This document shows, one piece after another, positions 38,087 through 46,852 of a stretch of 50,625 nucleotides of DNA. The notes below the pieces were generated by a model. The model was not told the DNA's origin. It did not search any database and saw only the letters and a list, made by a program, of their open reading frames with translations. Origin of the DNA: Clostridia bacterium. Lineage in GTDB: Bacteria > Bacillota > Clostridia > Oscillospirales > CAG-272. The stretch is from contig JAFVTS010000029.1 in assembly GCA_017503105.1 (NCBI GenBank), positions 1-50,625 of the forward strand, in the 5' to 3' direction. The position numbers and the translations under genes were made by a program. Position 1 is the stretch's first letter. Each line of letters opens with the position of its first letter.

Positions 38087-39877
38087 TTACTTTATTTTTC
38101 CCGTTTTCACCCGATACGACTTTCCTCCGCTCAACGCTATCATTTTCAAAGCCGTCGGGCCGAAGTCGTTTGCGTATACGAAAAGAGGCTTATCAACGCT
38201 TCCCCTCGCCAGCACCTTGACGTAAGCAGCGTTTTTCGGAACTATGCCCCGCTCTTTCATCGAATTGACGTCGACACGAGCTCCCGCCTTAAAATTGCGG
38301 CTCAATACGTCTATGCCTACGGCGTATTTCCTGTTTCCCGACGTGTACACGCGCGATTCCGCTTCATAGAGCAAGGCTTTTGCAAGAGAATTACTTATTA
38401 AAGCGTCCGCGTGGGCGGCATCTATCGGTAAGGAAAACGCCGCAAGAGCGGTATAACAACCTCCCGAGTCCAAAAGAACGTCTTTTTCACAAACGAGCAC
38501 GGAGCCTCGGGAAGATACCGACTCCGAGCCTGACATAAAAGCTGTGCGGGTGTGACGTTTCCATAATATCAAGACCAAAAGCAAGGTCAAAGACGCCGCA
38601 AGAGCAACTATACAGATCAAAGGTCGCGCATCGGGATGAGGCAACAAAGAGCGCACGACGTCCCCTTCGTCAACTATAAGCTTATAATTGGGATTTTTAC
38701 TTTCCGCCCCCACCTTGCCGACTGAAAAAACGAGTGAAATATCAAGCTCCTCGGCTGTTACGCCTTCGCTTATTATATTTATTTTCGACTCTCCGTATTT
38801 TCCGCCGAGATAGCGCAAAGTGTCGGAAACCCTCACCTTTACCTCACGCGGCAATATCACAAACGAGCATAAGCAATCGGTCCTGCCGTTTTCAAAAACG
38901 AGGTTTTCTCCGTCGGCGAGCTTTAATGTCAGCTGATACTGACCTGCCTCCCGCATAGCGGCATAGCCGTTTTGCAAAAGTATTCCGTCGGGAAGCTCGG
39001 GCGTGCGATATTCTCCGTTATAAACCAACGGCTCTACCGCGGGAAGCTCGACGACGGCTCGCTCTATACGAAACCCGATCTCGCCGTTCGTTACGACGTA
39101 ATCGGGGTCATCCGACACCGCAAGAGCCGTATAAGATCCCGCACCGACGGCGGCACCGCTAACGGAAACGGAGCACCGCTCAGCACTTGCCGTCGGGATA
39201 TGAGAGCCGCCGTCGTAGACGAAAGACGTTTTCTCCCACTCAACGGTTATCGGCGCGGGAATTATTTTCACAGTCCGAGAAATACTTTCCGGTGGCTCGT
39301 AATCCGTGCTTTGCGTGGAAAATTCCACCGTCACGGAAACCTCACCTTCACTCACGTGTGCCGCGCCGCCCGAAAATTTATATGAAAGAACCGAGCCGTC
39401 AGCGCCTCTCGGCATTTCTCCCGAAATCATAGGATAATGCACGTTACCGTCGAAGGTTGCCACGCAATCGTCAAAGCGAAAAAGCGACACGTCATAATGC
39501 GCTTTATTTACGGTAATCGGAACAAAAGTTCGGGCAGAACCGTATACGACCTCTACGAACTCATCACCGAATCGGAGTGTGTCTCCCGTCCTGTAAGATA
39601 CGGAAAGCGCGTCCTGGAAAAGCGTTTTTTCGGTACCGTCCGAGTATTTTGCAAGCACCGAAAGCCCGTCCTTCGAAAACTCTTCAAAGGCGGCGTATTC
39701 CGTGCGCAGCGGCGGCGTAAGAATCTCCATACTCAAAACGTCATCAAAGGCGACCTCGGCGTCAGATTTCACGGAAGTGACGCGGGTCTGTTCCGCCCCC
39801 ACAGAAAAAGAATCAACAAGAAGAAACACGGAGCAAAAAGTGAGCGAGATAACGAGCAACTTGATTTTTTTACACAT
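38087..39877 (-). CDS. Single-pass membrane protein: extracellular MBG/Ig-like domains and cytosolic L15-like domain
   Basis: 596 residues. Signal peptide (1-28) followed by an Ig-like/Big_3 type region (SMEILTPPLRTEYAAFEEF, YSDGTEKTL) and MBG-like repeats (ITVEWEKTSFVYDGGSHIPTAS cut short here; FDGNVHYPMISGE). A membrane helix at about 419-440 (VALAASLTLLLVLILW) ends in KRHTR, placing the C-terminal 150 residues in the cytosol. Residues about 515-590 follow bacterial ribosomal protein L15 closely: a VDVNSMKERGIV helix, AAYVKVLARGSVDKPLFVYA and FGPTALKMIALSGG correspond to L15's VKxLGxGELxKxLxVxAxxFSxxAxxAIExAGG. Function unknown; anchoring of RNA or ribosomes is a possibility only. AGGGAAG precedes the ATG. 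Confidence 0.75.
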   Translation of the reverse strand: MCKKIKLLVISLTFCSVFLLVDSFSVGAEQTRVTSVKSDAEVAFDDVLSMEILTPPLRTEYAAFEEFSKDGLSVLAKYSDGTEKTLFQDALSVSYRTGDTLRFGDEFVEVVYGSARTFVPITVNKAHYDVSLFRFDDCVATFDGNVHYPMISGEMPRGADGSVLSYKFSGGAAHVSEGEVSVTVEFSTQSTDYEPPESISRTVKIIPAPITVEWEKTSFVYDGGSHIPTASAERCSVSVSGAAVGAGSYTALAVSDDPDYVVTNGEIGFRIERAVVELPAVEPLVYNGEYRTPELPDGILLQNGYAAMREAGQYQLTLKLADGENLVFENGRTDCLCSFVILPREVKVRVSDTLRYLGGKYGESKINIISEGVTAEELDISLVFSVGKVGAESKNPNYKLIVDEGDVVRSLLPHPDARPLICIVALAASLTLLLVLILWKRHTRTAFMSGSESVSSRGSVLVCEKDVLLDSGGCYTALAAFSLPIDAAHADALISNSLAKALLYEAESRVYTSGNRKYAVGIDVLSRNFKAGARVDVNSMKERGIVPKNAAYVKVLARGSVDKPLFVYANDFGPTALKMIALSGGKSYRVKTGKIK

Positions 39878-39960
39878 CTTCCCTTTTCCTTTATATATTT
39901 AATTTTAATTATGCCACTTTAAAGCGCCGTTTATAAAGGAAAGCGAAATATTTTTAAACC

Positions 39961-40005
39961 AAAGAAAAATGACCTCTCTTTTTTTCATTCAAGAGCGGTC
40001 ATTTT
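39961..40005 (-). terminator. Terminator of the thioredoxin/FTR-like pair
   Basis: AAAATGACC (39966-39974) pairs with GGTCATTTT (39997-40005), long loop; on the minus strand it is followed by ATTTTTCTTT. Confidence 0.72.
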
Positions 40006-40012
40006 ATAAACT

Positions 40013-40210
40013 TTATTTTTCCTTATAGTAAAGATAGCAGTGGCAGTAGCCTTCAAAATCCTTATCGGCGATCTGTTCTCTGAACTCACGGCACATACAT
40101 TTGTTGTCTTCTGTGCGCTCACGCCTGCAAGGACAGTAGCCGCCTGTTTTTTCAAGCCCCTCTTTCACAGCCTTTACTATTTCCTCGTCCTCGTTATACC
40201 TTATTTTCAT
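40013..40210 (-). CDS. Small ferredoxin:thioredoxin-reductase catalytic-chain-like protein
   Basis: 65 residues. Three cysteine pairs, Cys26-Pro-Cys28, Cys38-Met-Cys40 and Cys56-His-Cys58, match the CPC/CPC/CHC order of the FTR catalytic subunit, where four Cys hold a 4Fe-4S cluster and two form the redox disulfide. YCPCR, CREFR and GYCHC are all present. From first to last Cys is 32 residues, as in the plant/cyanobacterial enzyme, though the middle pair sits earlier. The ATG is one base after the thioredoxin stop, so the pair is co-translated. Probably passes electrons from ferredoxin to the neighbouring thioredoxin. The length is below that of classical FTR catalytic chains (about 110). Confidence 0.8.
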   Translation of the reverse strand: MKIRYNEDEEIVKAVKEGLEKTGGYCPCRRERTEDNKCMCREFREQIADKDFEGYCHCYLYYKEK

Positions 40211-40211
40211 A

Positions 40212-40523
40212 TCACTTGTGCTCTTCTATCAGCTTTACGATATTAGCCTTCGGAACGTAGCCGACGGAAAGATCGACGAAGGTGTTGTTTTTAACGAAGG
40301 CAAGCATAGGTATGCTCTCGACCTTGAAGGCTCTCGCAAGCTCGGGCTCTTCATCCACGTTTATTTTGCAAAATTTCACATCGGGATACTCCGCGTCGAG
40401 CTCGTCAAGCACGGGCGCAAGCATACGGCAAGGACCGCACCACGCAGCCCAAAGATCTATCACTACAAGCCCCTCGTGCTCCTCTACCTCGGTTTTAAAA
40501 TTATCTTTCGTTACAACAGTCAT
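40212..40523 (-). CDS. trxA: Thioredoxin
   Basis: 103 residues with the active site Trp28-Cys-Gly-Pro-Cys32 and the cis-proline segment ESIPMLAFV. Reduces protein disulfides in the cytosol. ATG 40523 has AAAGGAG 9 bases upstream; a TTG 6 bp earlier is rejected. No thioredoxin reductase gene (trxB) is in the window, and the next gene is an FTR-like protein, suggesting ferredoxin-dependent reduction. Confidence 0.93.
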   Translation of the reverse strand: MTVVTKDNFKTEVEEHEGLVVIDLWAAWCGPCRMLAPVLDELDAEYPDVKFCKINVDEEPELARAFKVESIPMLAFVKNNTFVDLSVGYVPKANIVKLIEEHK

Positions 40524-40697
40524 TATCAAAAACTCCTTTCGACATTTTATCTTTTTATTCTATTTTAACACAAGAGCCGTGTACAATTCTACGTTTTTTT
40601 AAAATATTCACACAATTTTTAAAAAAGCAACGACAAAAAGCGAAAAAATGTGTTATACTATAAAAAAATCACTTGAAAAACCGAAAGGATATACGGT

Positions 40698-41411
40698 ATG
40701 TCTGTATTCAGAAACAAGCTCAGCGTCGACGTACACGACGTTGACTTTAACGGGATCGCGCGTCTTTCATCTCTTATGAGATACATACAAAGCGCGGCAC
40801 AAAGCCAACTCACGGAAAGCGGCTACTCGTACGATGAATTAAAGTCCCAAAAACGCGCTTTTATTTTAAGCCGAATAAAAATGGAGTTTACCGAGCCCGT
40901 GCGCGCGTACGACGAGCTCGAAGCAATATCCTTCCCCTGTCACAGCAGAGGTTACAGCTTTTTAAGGTGCTACAAGCTTGAAAGGCACGGCGTTACGATA
41001 GGAAGAGCCGCTTCCGTATGGGCACTCGTTGATACGGACAAGCACTCTCTCGTCAGGGTAAACGACATTGACCTCGGGCTTACGACGGAGGAGCCTCTTG
41101 ACCTTGCCGTAAATCACTTCGCACTCCCCTCCGAGCTCACGTCAGTCGGAACGTATACGGTAAATTACGGCGATACTGACCAAAACAGGCATATGAACAA
41201 CACGAGATACCCCGATATGTACTCGAACTTTCTGCCTCTTGAAAAGAAAAGGATCCGCTCCGCGTCAATATCGTATCTGAACGAAGCGCCTTTCGGAGAA
41301 AGACTCACGGTTTTTCGCGCAGAATCAAACGGGATTTTCTACTTCAGAACGCTAAGAGAGGACGGAAAGGTCAACACGGAGGCGGAAATAGAGCTTACGG
41401 ACGTAAAGTGA
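40698..41411 (+). CDS. Acyl-[acyl-carrier-protein] thioesterase (FatA/FatB type)
   Basis: 237 residues, two hot-dog domains. The first has VDVHDVDFNGIARLSSLMRY; the second has TDQNRHMNNTRYPDMYSNF with the conserved Asn/His positions of plant-type acyl-ACP thioesterases. Releases fatty acids from ACP in the cytosol. A TATACT box (40655) and GAAAGGA lie upstream. No hairpin follows closely. Confidence 0.92.
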   Translation: MSVFRNKLSVDVHDVDFNGIARLSSLMRYIQSAAQSQLTESGYSYDELKSQKRAFILSRIKMEFTEPVRAYDELEAISFPCHSRGYSFLRCYKLERHGVTIGRAASVWALVDTDKHSLVRVNDIDLGLTTEEPLDLAVNHFALPSELTSVGTYTVNYGDTDQNRHMNNTRYPDMYSNFLPLEKKRIRSASISYLNEAPFGERLTVFRAESNGIFYFRTLREDGKVNTEAEIELTDVK

Positions 41412-41699
41412 TTGCAAATCTTGCTTTTCGCCTGTCAAAACGTCATAAAACATAGTTTTTTTCGTCTTTTTTCTGTCATTTTCGCATCATTTATTCGCCT
41501 TTTTCCTTCATTATTCTTAAACCAAAGAGCTTATCGCCATATCATCTCGGCATAAAATGCTTCAAAAGAGCACTTTTTGCAATAACGGCGACTTAGAGCA
41601 TTTTTCGGCACAAAAAAACGGCGTTTTTCTTAACGACAAATTATTTTCGTTTATGTTAAAATAGAAGAGTAATTTTAACACAGATTGGAGAAAACGTCA
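41412..41699. other. Gap without recognisable gene
   Basis: 288 bp rich in T and A, without a clear hairpin or open frame of note. A TTAAAATAG (-10-like) near 41656 probably starts the small gene that follows. Confidence 0.6.
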
Positions 41700-41999
41700 A
41701 TGTCACTTAACACCGACACATCACCGAGAACAACGGTTCGCGAGGAAACCAGGGAAACGGAGGACGCCCTTTACACCTACACGCTATCATCAAAGTCGGG
41801 CGACAAGGTAGCAAACTACGGGCTCACTCTTTACTCCGTTGAAATTCAAATGACGGACAAAAACGGGATCCATACCGAATCAAGCCTTGAAGATATTTTC
41901 TCGGATTCAGGAACGGCTTTCAGATTCTTCGACAAGCTTTCAAAGAATCTTGCGACTCCCATTGACCTGCCCTACATTTTCGAGGACGAATTAAAATAA
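41700..41999 (+). CDS. Small conserved Clostridia protein (DUF6514-like, tentative)
   Basis: 99 residues. A beta-rich middle (YTYTLSSKSGDKVANYGLTL) and a C-terminal helix plus PIDLPYIFEDEL resemble small Clostridia proteins grouped under DUF6514; this assignment is from memory of the pattern and is tentative. No signal peptide, membrane segment or catalytic motif. ATG 41700 has TTGGAG 10 bases upstream. It is single, with its own terminator. Confidence 0.65.
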   Translation: MSLNTDTSPRTTVREETRETEDALYTYTLSSKSGDKVANYGLTLYSVEIQMTDKNGIHTESSLEDIFSDSGTAFRFFDKLSKNLATPIDLPYIFEDELK

Positions 42000-42009
42000 A
42001 ACATAAAAC

Positions 42010-42047
42010 CGTTTTCGGTCGTCTGCTTTGACCGAAAACGTTTTTTT
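42010..42047 (+). terminator. Terminator of the small conserved gene
   Basis: CGTTTTCGGTC (42010-42020) pairs perfectly with GACCGAAAACG (42030-42040), followed by seven T. Confidence 0.92.
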
Positions 42048-42074
42048 ATTTTCGCTTAAAGTTGCGAGAAGCGA

Positions 42075-42113
42075 AAACGCCGAGTTTTGTATAAAACTCG
42101 GCGTTTATTTTTT
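42075..42113. terminator. Second terminator, next to the GH2 stop
   Basis: AAACGCCGAGTTTT (42075-42088) pairs perfectly with AAAACTCGGCGTTT (42093-42106), then ATTTTTTAA on the plus strand. Convergent with the GH2 gene, so it acts mainly as a back-up for plus-strand transcripts and as 3' hairpin of GH2. Confidence 0.85.
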
Positions 42114-43878
42114 AATCTTCTATTGCGGCTTTTCTCGTGTTCACTTCCCTTACGGCGTCGTAAATATCATCGGAGAACTTACGGCTTCTGTCATAGTAAT
42201 AAAGACCGTTCTGCTCTTGTTCTATGTCGGTAAGCTGAGTGTAACAAAATCCCATCATCTCTTCGCAAGAAATTATAGCCTCCGTGAGTCCTACGTAACG
42301 GTCGCGGAATTCCTCGGGTGTTTTGGGAGCGTTTCCGTAGCCCCAGGAGAGCTTTCTGTCATTCATCGCCTCTTGCGATTCGGGATACCATTTTATTCCG
42401 CCGTACTCGCTTACGAAGAACGGTTTCTTTCCGTCGTAAGTACGGTTGTTCTTATGCGGATTTGCGAAATATATTCCCTCGCGATGCTTTTTCACAAGTT
42501 CACGGAAATATTCGGGGCTCTGACTGTATTCGTGGATATCGTATATATCGGTCCTGTCAGTATGAACGTATCCGCTCGTATCTATTACGGGACGGGTCGG
42601 ATCTACCGCCTTCGTTGCGTCGTATACCGCTGAAACGTTGGTATCCATTTGCACTCTGTCGAAATGCGGCGACGTTTCGTTGTGGGGGCACCAGCCTATT
42701 ATGGCGGGGTGATTTCTGTCACGCGCAACGCATTCAAGCCATTCGGGAAGCATTATGTGCAAGACCTCGGGATCAGACGGATCTACGCCCCAATCGGGAT
42801 ACTCTCCCCATACGAGATAACCGAGTCTGTCCGCGTGATAAAGGAATCTCTCCTCAAACACCTTTTGATGAAGTCTTGCGCCGTTAAATCCGAGCTCCAT
42901 AGAAAGCTCGATATCGCGTGCCAAAGCGGCATCCGTCGGTGCTGTGTAAATACCGTCGGGATAGAATCCTTGATCAAGGATAAGACGCTGAAATACGCTT
43001 CTGCCGTTAATTAACACGCGTTTTCCGTCAATATCCACTCTTCTGATACCAAAATAGCTTGAAACCTCATCGACGGGCTTCCCACCTGCTTCGAGCACGA
43101 ATTTCGTTTCATAAAGCTCGGGAGAGTCGGGATTCCAAAGCTTCGGATCCGCGATTTTAAATGACACCGTGCTCACTATTCCCGAAAGCGAGAACGACTC
43201 TTCGAGCACAGTCTTTTGCTTATATGAAACGAGCACCTTTAAAACGGCATCGCTTACATACTCGTTAAGCTCCACCCCAAGGGTCACAGAGCCGTTAAGA
43301 TCAGTCGCGTTTACGTCGATCTTCTTTACGTACTTATCGGAAACGAATTCAAGCCATACGCTCTGCCATATACCGGTAGTTCTCGTGTAATCGCATCCAA
43401 CCGAATAAAACTTCGACGATTGCTTTCCTCTCGGCTGGCGGCGGCTTCTTACGTCATCAAAGGCGTTGACGACTATGCGGTTTTCGCCAAGCTTCAGAAA
43501 ATCGGTAATATCGAACTCAAAGGACGCGTAACCTCCGATATGCTTACCCACTTCCGCAGAATTAACGTATACGGTCGTTTCATAATCGCAAGCACCGAAA
43601 TGAAGGATAACTCGCCCCGCGAGCTCCTTTTCGGATACCGTAATATTCCTTGCGTACCATACGGACGGCATAAAATCTTTGTATTCAATGCCGGAAAGTC
43701 TGCTTTCAGGGCAAAACGGAACGCTTATGCGCTCGTCAAACGATGCGGATTCAAAAATTCTTCTGTCCTTTCCGGACGCTCCGAAATCACGGTAAAACTC
43801 CCACTCTCCGTTAAGAGAGCACCAGCTTTCACGCATAAATTGAGGGCGTGGGTGTTCAGGTCGAGGAATTACGCTCAT
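42112..43878 (-). CDS. Glycoside hydrolase family 2 (beta-galactosidase/beta-glucuronidase-like)
   Basis: 588 residues, no signal peptide. A sugar-binding jelly roll (GEWEFYRDFG, HFGACDYETTVYVN) is followed by an Ig-like domain and the TIM barrel. The likely acid/base is Glu401 in CPHNETSP, and the likely nucleophile is Glu491 in FFVSEYGG; both are in the GH2 positions. Cleaves a beta-linked sugar, probably in the cytosol; beta-glucuronidase, beta-galactosidase and beta-mannosidase activities occur in the family. It is divergently transcribed from an AraC regulator, which probably controls it. Confidence 0.9.
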   Translation of the reverse strand: MSVIPRPEHPRPQFMRESWCSLNGEWEFYRDFGASGKDRRIFESASFDERISVPFCPESRLSGIEYKDFMPSVWYARNITVSEKELAGRVILHFGACDYETTVYVNSAEVGKHIGGYASFEFDITDFLKLGENRIVVNAFDDVRSRRQPRGKQSSKFYSVGCDYTRTTGIWQSVWLEFVSDKYVKKIDVNATDLNGSVTLGVELNEYVSDAVLKVLVSYKQKTVLEESFSLSGIVSTVSFKIADPKLWNPDSPELYETKFVLEAGGKPVDEVSSYFGIRRVDIDGKRVLINGRSVFQRLILDQGFYPDGIYTAPTDAALARDIELSMELGFNGARLHQKVFEERFLYHADRLGYLVWGEYPDWGVDPSDPEVLHIMLPEWLECVARDRNHPAIIGWCPHNETSPHFDRVQMDTNVSAVYDATKAVDPTRPVIDTSGYVHTDRTDIYDIHEYSQSPEYFRELVKKHREGIYFANPHKNNRTYDGKKPFFVSEYGGIKWYPESQEAMNDRKLSWGYGNAPKTPEEFRDRYVGLTEAIISCEEMMGFCYTQLTDIEQEQNGLYYYDRSRKFSDDIYDAVREVNTRKAAIED

Positions 43879-43928
43879 TTTTTCTTCTCCTTATTTTTAA
43901 AAAAGTATTGTTTTTCTGCTTTAAATAC

Positions 43929-43957
43929 ATTATAATATATTATATTAGTCGCGTCAA
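43929..43957 (-). promoter_or_regulatory. Promoter of the GH2 gene in the GH2/araC intergenic region
   Basis: On the minus strand TTGACG (43957-43952), 17 bp, TATAAT (43934-43929). The AT-rich region 43879-43986 also has to hold the araC promoter, so an AraC-type activator bound here could control both. Confidence 0.7.
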
Positions 43958-43986
43958 TACAAAATATTAGCAAAAAGGTGTGAGAT

Positions 43987-44817
43987 ATGAGCAATTTGAA
44001 ATTAAAGGAGAGCGGCGTTAAGTACCCCAAAAAAGAAAAAGCCTTCGTCATAAACGCTGATAAAAGCGCGCCGTTCACCTCCGCAATAATAGGGATCACC
44101 TACCCTGACCCGAATTATAATATGGACAGACAGGGACTAAAGGATCTGACCGTTTTTGAATACGTCCTTGAAGGCGAGGGGGAAATATTTATAAACGGCT
44201 CTTGGAAAAAGGCCGTAGCCGGTGACACTTATATATTAGCTCCGTCAGAGGCGCATAAATACAGGGCCTCTGCCTCTGATCCTTGGAAAAAGCTATGGAT
44301 AAATTACATATCGGATTATATGGGTGAATATCTTTCTGCGTACGGAATAGGAACGGGAATTTACCGTGCGGGAACTCTGCCCTTCTTCGAGAGGCTTGAG
44401 AGCTTATGCAAGAGCGCGGAGATAGAACACGCGGACCTTTACACCGCAGCCGAATGCGTACACAAAATAATAGCGTCTATATCCGAAGCACGCACGCAGT
44501 GCGATACGGCAGATAAGATAAAAGACGCACTCTGCTCCGCCATATACGGAAAGATAACGCTCGACAGTATTGCCGAGACCCTATGCATCTCAAAATCAGG
44601 TGTTATAAGAACCTTTAAACGCAAGTTCGGTATAACGCCTTACGAATATCTGATAGACGCGAAGATAAGCGTTGCAAAGACCCTGCTCAGAACGACGAGG
44701 CTTTCGGTAAAAGCAATAGCCGAAAAGCTTGAGATCCTTGACGAGCACTATTTCTCAGCGCTCTTTACAAAGCGCGTCGGCACAAGACCGCTCGAATACA
44801 GAAAGCTTGGAAAGTAA
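43987..44817 (+). CDS. AraC-family transcriptional regulator
   Basis: 276 residues. The N-terminal cupin-like ligand domain (about 40-110) has YVLEGEGEIFINGSWK and GDTYILAPSEAHKY. The C-terminal double helix-turn-helix (about 185-276) has IAETLCISKSGVIRTFKRKF and GTRPLEYRK. Probably senses a sugar and activates the divergent GH2 gene, perhaps also the operon at 44895-50042. AAAAAGGTGTGA precedes the ATG. Confidence 0.92.
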   Translation: MSNLKLKESGVKYPKKEKAFVINADKSAPFTSAIIGITYPDPNYNMDRQGLKDLTVFEYVLEGEGEIFINGSWKKAVAGDTYILAPSEAHKYRASASDPWKKLWINYISDYMGEYLSAYGIGTGIYRAGTLPFFERLESLCKSAEIEHADLYTAAECVHKIIASISEARTQCDTADKIKDALCSAIYGKITLDSIAETLCISKSGVIRTFKRKFGITPYEYLIDAKISVAKTLLRTTRLSVKAIAEKLEILDEHYFSALFTKRVGTRPLEYRKLGK

Positions 44818-44840
44818 CGCGTTTTTCCGCATTACGTATA

Positions 44841-44888
44841 AAAAATCACCGACGGTGGCTTTAAAGACACGCCGTCGGTGATTTTTTC
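44841..44888. terminator. Bidirectional terminator
   Basis: AATCACCGACGG (44844-44855) pairs with CCGTCGGTGATT (44872-44883); T-tracts on both strands. Shared by araC and the convergent operon. Confidence 0.9.
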
Positions 44889-44894
44889 CCGTTA

Positions 44895-46325
44895 TTATTT
44901 TTCAGCTCCGTAATTATCAAGCCACCAGGACTTCATCAAGAAGTATCCTTCGTTCTCGCTTTCGTACTTTACGCCCTTCTCGTGACCGAGAGCATAAGAC
45001 ATATATCCGTGCTCACGCTTGTAAAGGTAATCGGTAATTCCGACCCAAGCAAGCTTATATATATCCTCGTTCTCGGGAGCGTCTATATTGTACGCTCCAA
45101 GCTCCTTGAGCGAAAGAAGCATAGCAGCTATAAGCAAAAAGTCGTGCGTGCAATATCCCGTGCAAGAACGGATATCGGAGCCGTCCTTTCCGTTTCCGCC
45201 GTCACCCGAAGCAAGCTCCTTCATCATTCCGACCCTGCCCTCAACGGGAGATTTCGTGTGATCGGCTATGTAAGCCTTCGGACGTCCGTCGGGATACGTG
45301 CCGTACGTGCTTACGACCTCACCGCCCGAGAAATTGTGCACAAGAAGTTTTTCTATTATCTTATCGTATTCGTCAAGAGTACAGCCCATATAAGTATACT
45401 TATGACGTACACCGACGCCCGTTCCGCCCGTGCAACCGGGGGTATAGTGAAGTCTTTCGTCGGTCGTGTTTATGAACGCCTCACCGCCGTTTTCCATAAA
45501 ATCTTTCTGATTTCTTGTCGGAACGCCGTCTACCACCGCGACGGGCGTCGTCCAACGCTTGTGAGCTCTCATAAATCCGTATTTCAAGAAGCGCTCAACC
45601 GTCTTGTCGTAATCAAAGGAAAGCAAAAGCTCATCGACCTTCTCTGCTCCGCCGAAATACCTCGCCACAAATATCATAGGCGGGATATTAGCAAGGCGGT
45701 AGTTGGGATTCCAATTCTTTCCGAAGTTGCCGCAAAGACCGGGACCCGTGCGATAAGTGTTGGGGTCGTTGGTTCCGAGTGCCTGAACGTAAGCGAAGCA
45801 CTCCATTATAAAATCGAATTTCTCTTTTTCAAGCGCGTCAAGCTCATCCCACACCGCGGGAGTTTCGTGTGCGAGCGCTATTGCCGCGGTAAGGGGGCAA
45901 TAGGGCCAGTTGCAAGAAAGATCAAAGGCAGGCGCCGCGTTGTTCTCGGGGCTCACCATATTTTTTAAGTGAGCAACGACTCTGTCGCGGAATATCACGT
46001 TGTAATTATGGCGCAGCTCAAGAAGCATATAGAGTATCGAATTTGACGCGGGAATAATGTCGCTCCGATTTTCTTTCGAATCGGTAGAATAACCGAGAAG
46101 AGGATGTCTTAGCGCCCAGAGAAGATGCTCGGGAACCTCTTTTACCCATATTCCCTCACACTCCGTGTCCGCTTCGACGGGCTTATCGGAGCCGAGCCAC
46201 ATAATGCGGAAGCCATCCTTCATCGGAGCTTTCTCGGGAGGGGTCGGAAGCTCGCCCTCCGTCACCTCAACTACCTCGGAAAAATCATCGATGAAAAATT
46301 TAACCTTTTTCTTTTCGCAAGACAT
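44895..46325 (-). CDS. Uncharacterised 476-residue cytosolic protein in a glycan-use operon
   Basis: I do not recognise the family. There is no signal peptide. Trp- and His-rich, with recurrent helical segments (LLWALRHPLLGYS, ILYMLLELRHNY, NWPYCPLTAAIALAHE, CAYVQALG-like) consistent with an alpha/alpha-toroid such as those of polysaccharide lyases and unsaturated-glucuronyl hydrolases. GPGLCGNFGKNWNPNYR and PGCTGGTGVGVRHKYTY look like conserved active-site loops. It is the last gene of the operon that starts with the isomerase at 50042 and includes heparinase II/III. ATG 46325 has AAAGGATGG about 9 bases upstream. A role in breaking down the same glycan is inferred from context only. Confidence 0.75.
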   Translation of the reverse strand: MSCEKKKVKFFIDDFSEVVEVTEGELPTPPEKAPMKDGFRIMWLGSDKPVEADTECEGIWVKEVPEHLLWALRHPLLGYSTDSKENRSDIIPASNSILYMLLELRHNYNVIFRDRVVAHLKNMVSPENNAAPAFDLSCNWPYCPLTAAIALAHETPAVWDELDALEKEKFDFIMECFAYVQALGTNDPNTYRTGPGLCGNFGKNWNPNYRLANIPPMIFVARYFGGAEKVDELLLSFDYDKTVERFLKYGFMRAHKRWTTPVAVVDGVPTRNQKDFMENGGEAFINTTDERLHYTPGCTGGTGVGVRHKYTYMGCTLDEYDKIIEKLLVHNFSGGEVVSTYGTYPDGRPKAYIADHTKSPVEGRVGMMKELASGDGGNGKDGSDIRSCTGYCTHDFLLIAAMLLSLKELGAYNIDAPENEDIYKLAWVGITDYLYKREHGYMSYALGHEKGVKYESENEGYFLMKSWWLDNYGAEK

Positions 46326-46364
46326 AATCAAAAGCCATCCTTTCAGTTTTTTTAAAACAAATTT

Positions 46365-46835
46365 TTACCAATCGAATTTAAAGCTGCCCGTGTGATTCTG
46401 ACCGACTACGTTTATTATAAACTCATCATCCTCGCCCATTATGGCGACAGTCTCTTCGTAAAGAGTGTTAGAGTTTAAAGGGATCTGCTTTTTCTCTCCT
46501 GCGTAGTTTACGTCGGCTACCAGAACGCCGCTTTCGTTTTTATGAATAGCCAAAGTGTAAACGGGATTATTCTGCGTTTTTACATTATATATCCTCGCAT
46601 AAAAAGCATCGCCTGAAATAGTTTCGACCTTGATATTCATACTGATCTTTCCGTCGACGTCTATTTCGTAATTCTTTTCATCGCTGAAGCTCTTATAAGT
46701 AGCAGCTCGGCGAGTGCTCTCGTTATCCTCATACCATTCCGCGGAATTGAACTCTCCGCAAGACGCGACGAATACAAGCGTCGCTCCAATACACAAAAGC
46801 GCAAGAAAAAGCGCGATAAATCTCGTAAATCTCAT
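46365..46835 (-). CDS. Small lipoprotein of unknown function
   Basis: 156 residues with a lipoprotein signal ending at Cys26 (VFVASCGEF). The mature part is beta-rich (NYEIDVDGKISMNIKVETI, VYTLAIHKNESG). No known domain recognised. It lies between the HD-domain gene (17 bp upstream) and the unknown 476-residue protein (39 bp downstream) in one operon. It could bind a ligand at the surface, but nothing shows which. AGGAGG precedes the ATG by 7 bases. Confidence 0.8.
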   Translation of the reverse strand: MRFTRFIALFLALLCIGATLVFVASCGEFNSAEWYEDNESTRRAATYKSFSDEKNYEIDVDGKISMNIKVETISGDAFYARIYNVKTQNNPVYTLAIHKNESGVLVADVNYAGEKKQIPLNSNTLYEETVAIMGEDDEFIINVVGQNHTGSFKFDW

Positions 46836-46852
46836 TTTTTCCTCCTAAAAAA

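Noticed and set aside
44982-45968. 328-codon plus-strand open frame within the unknown operon gene
   Set aside because: It is opposite the 476-residue protein, lacks a ribosome binding site and gives no sensible domains.
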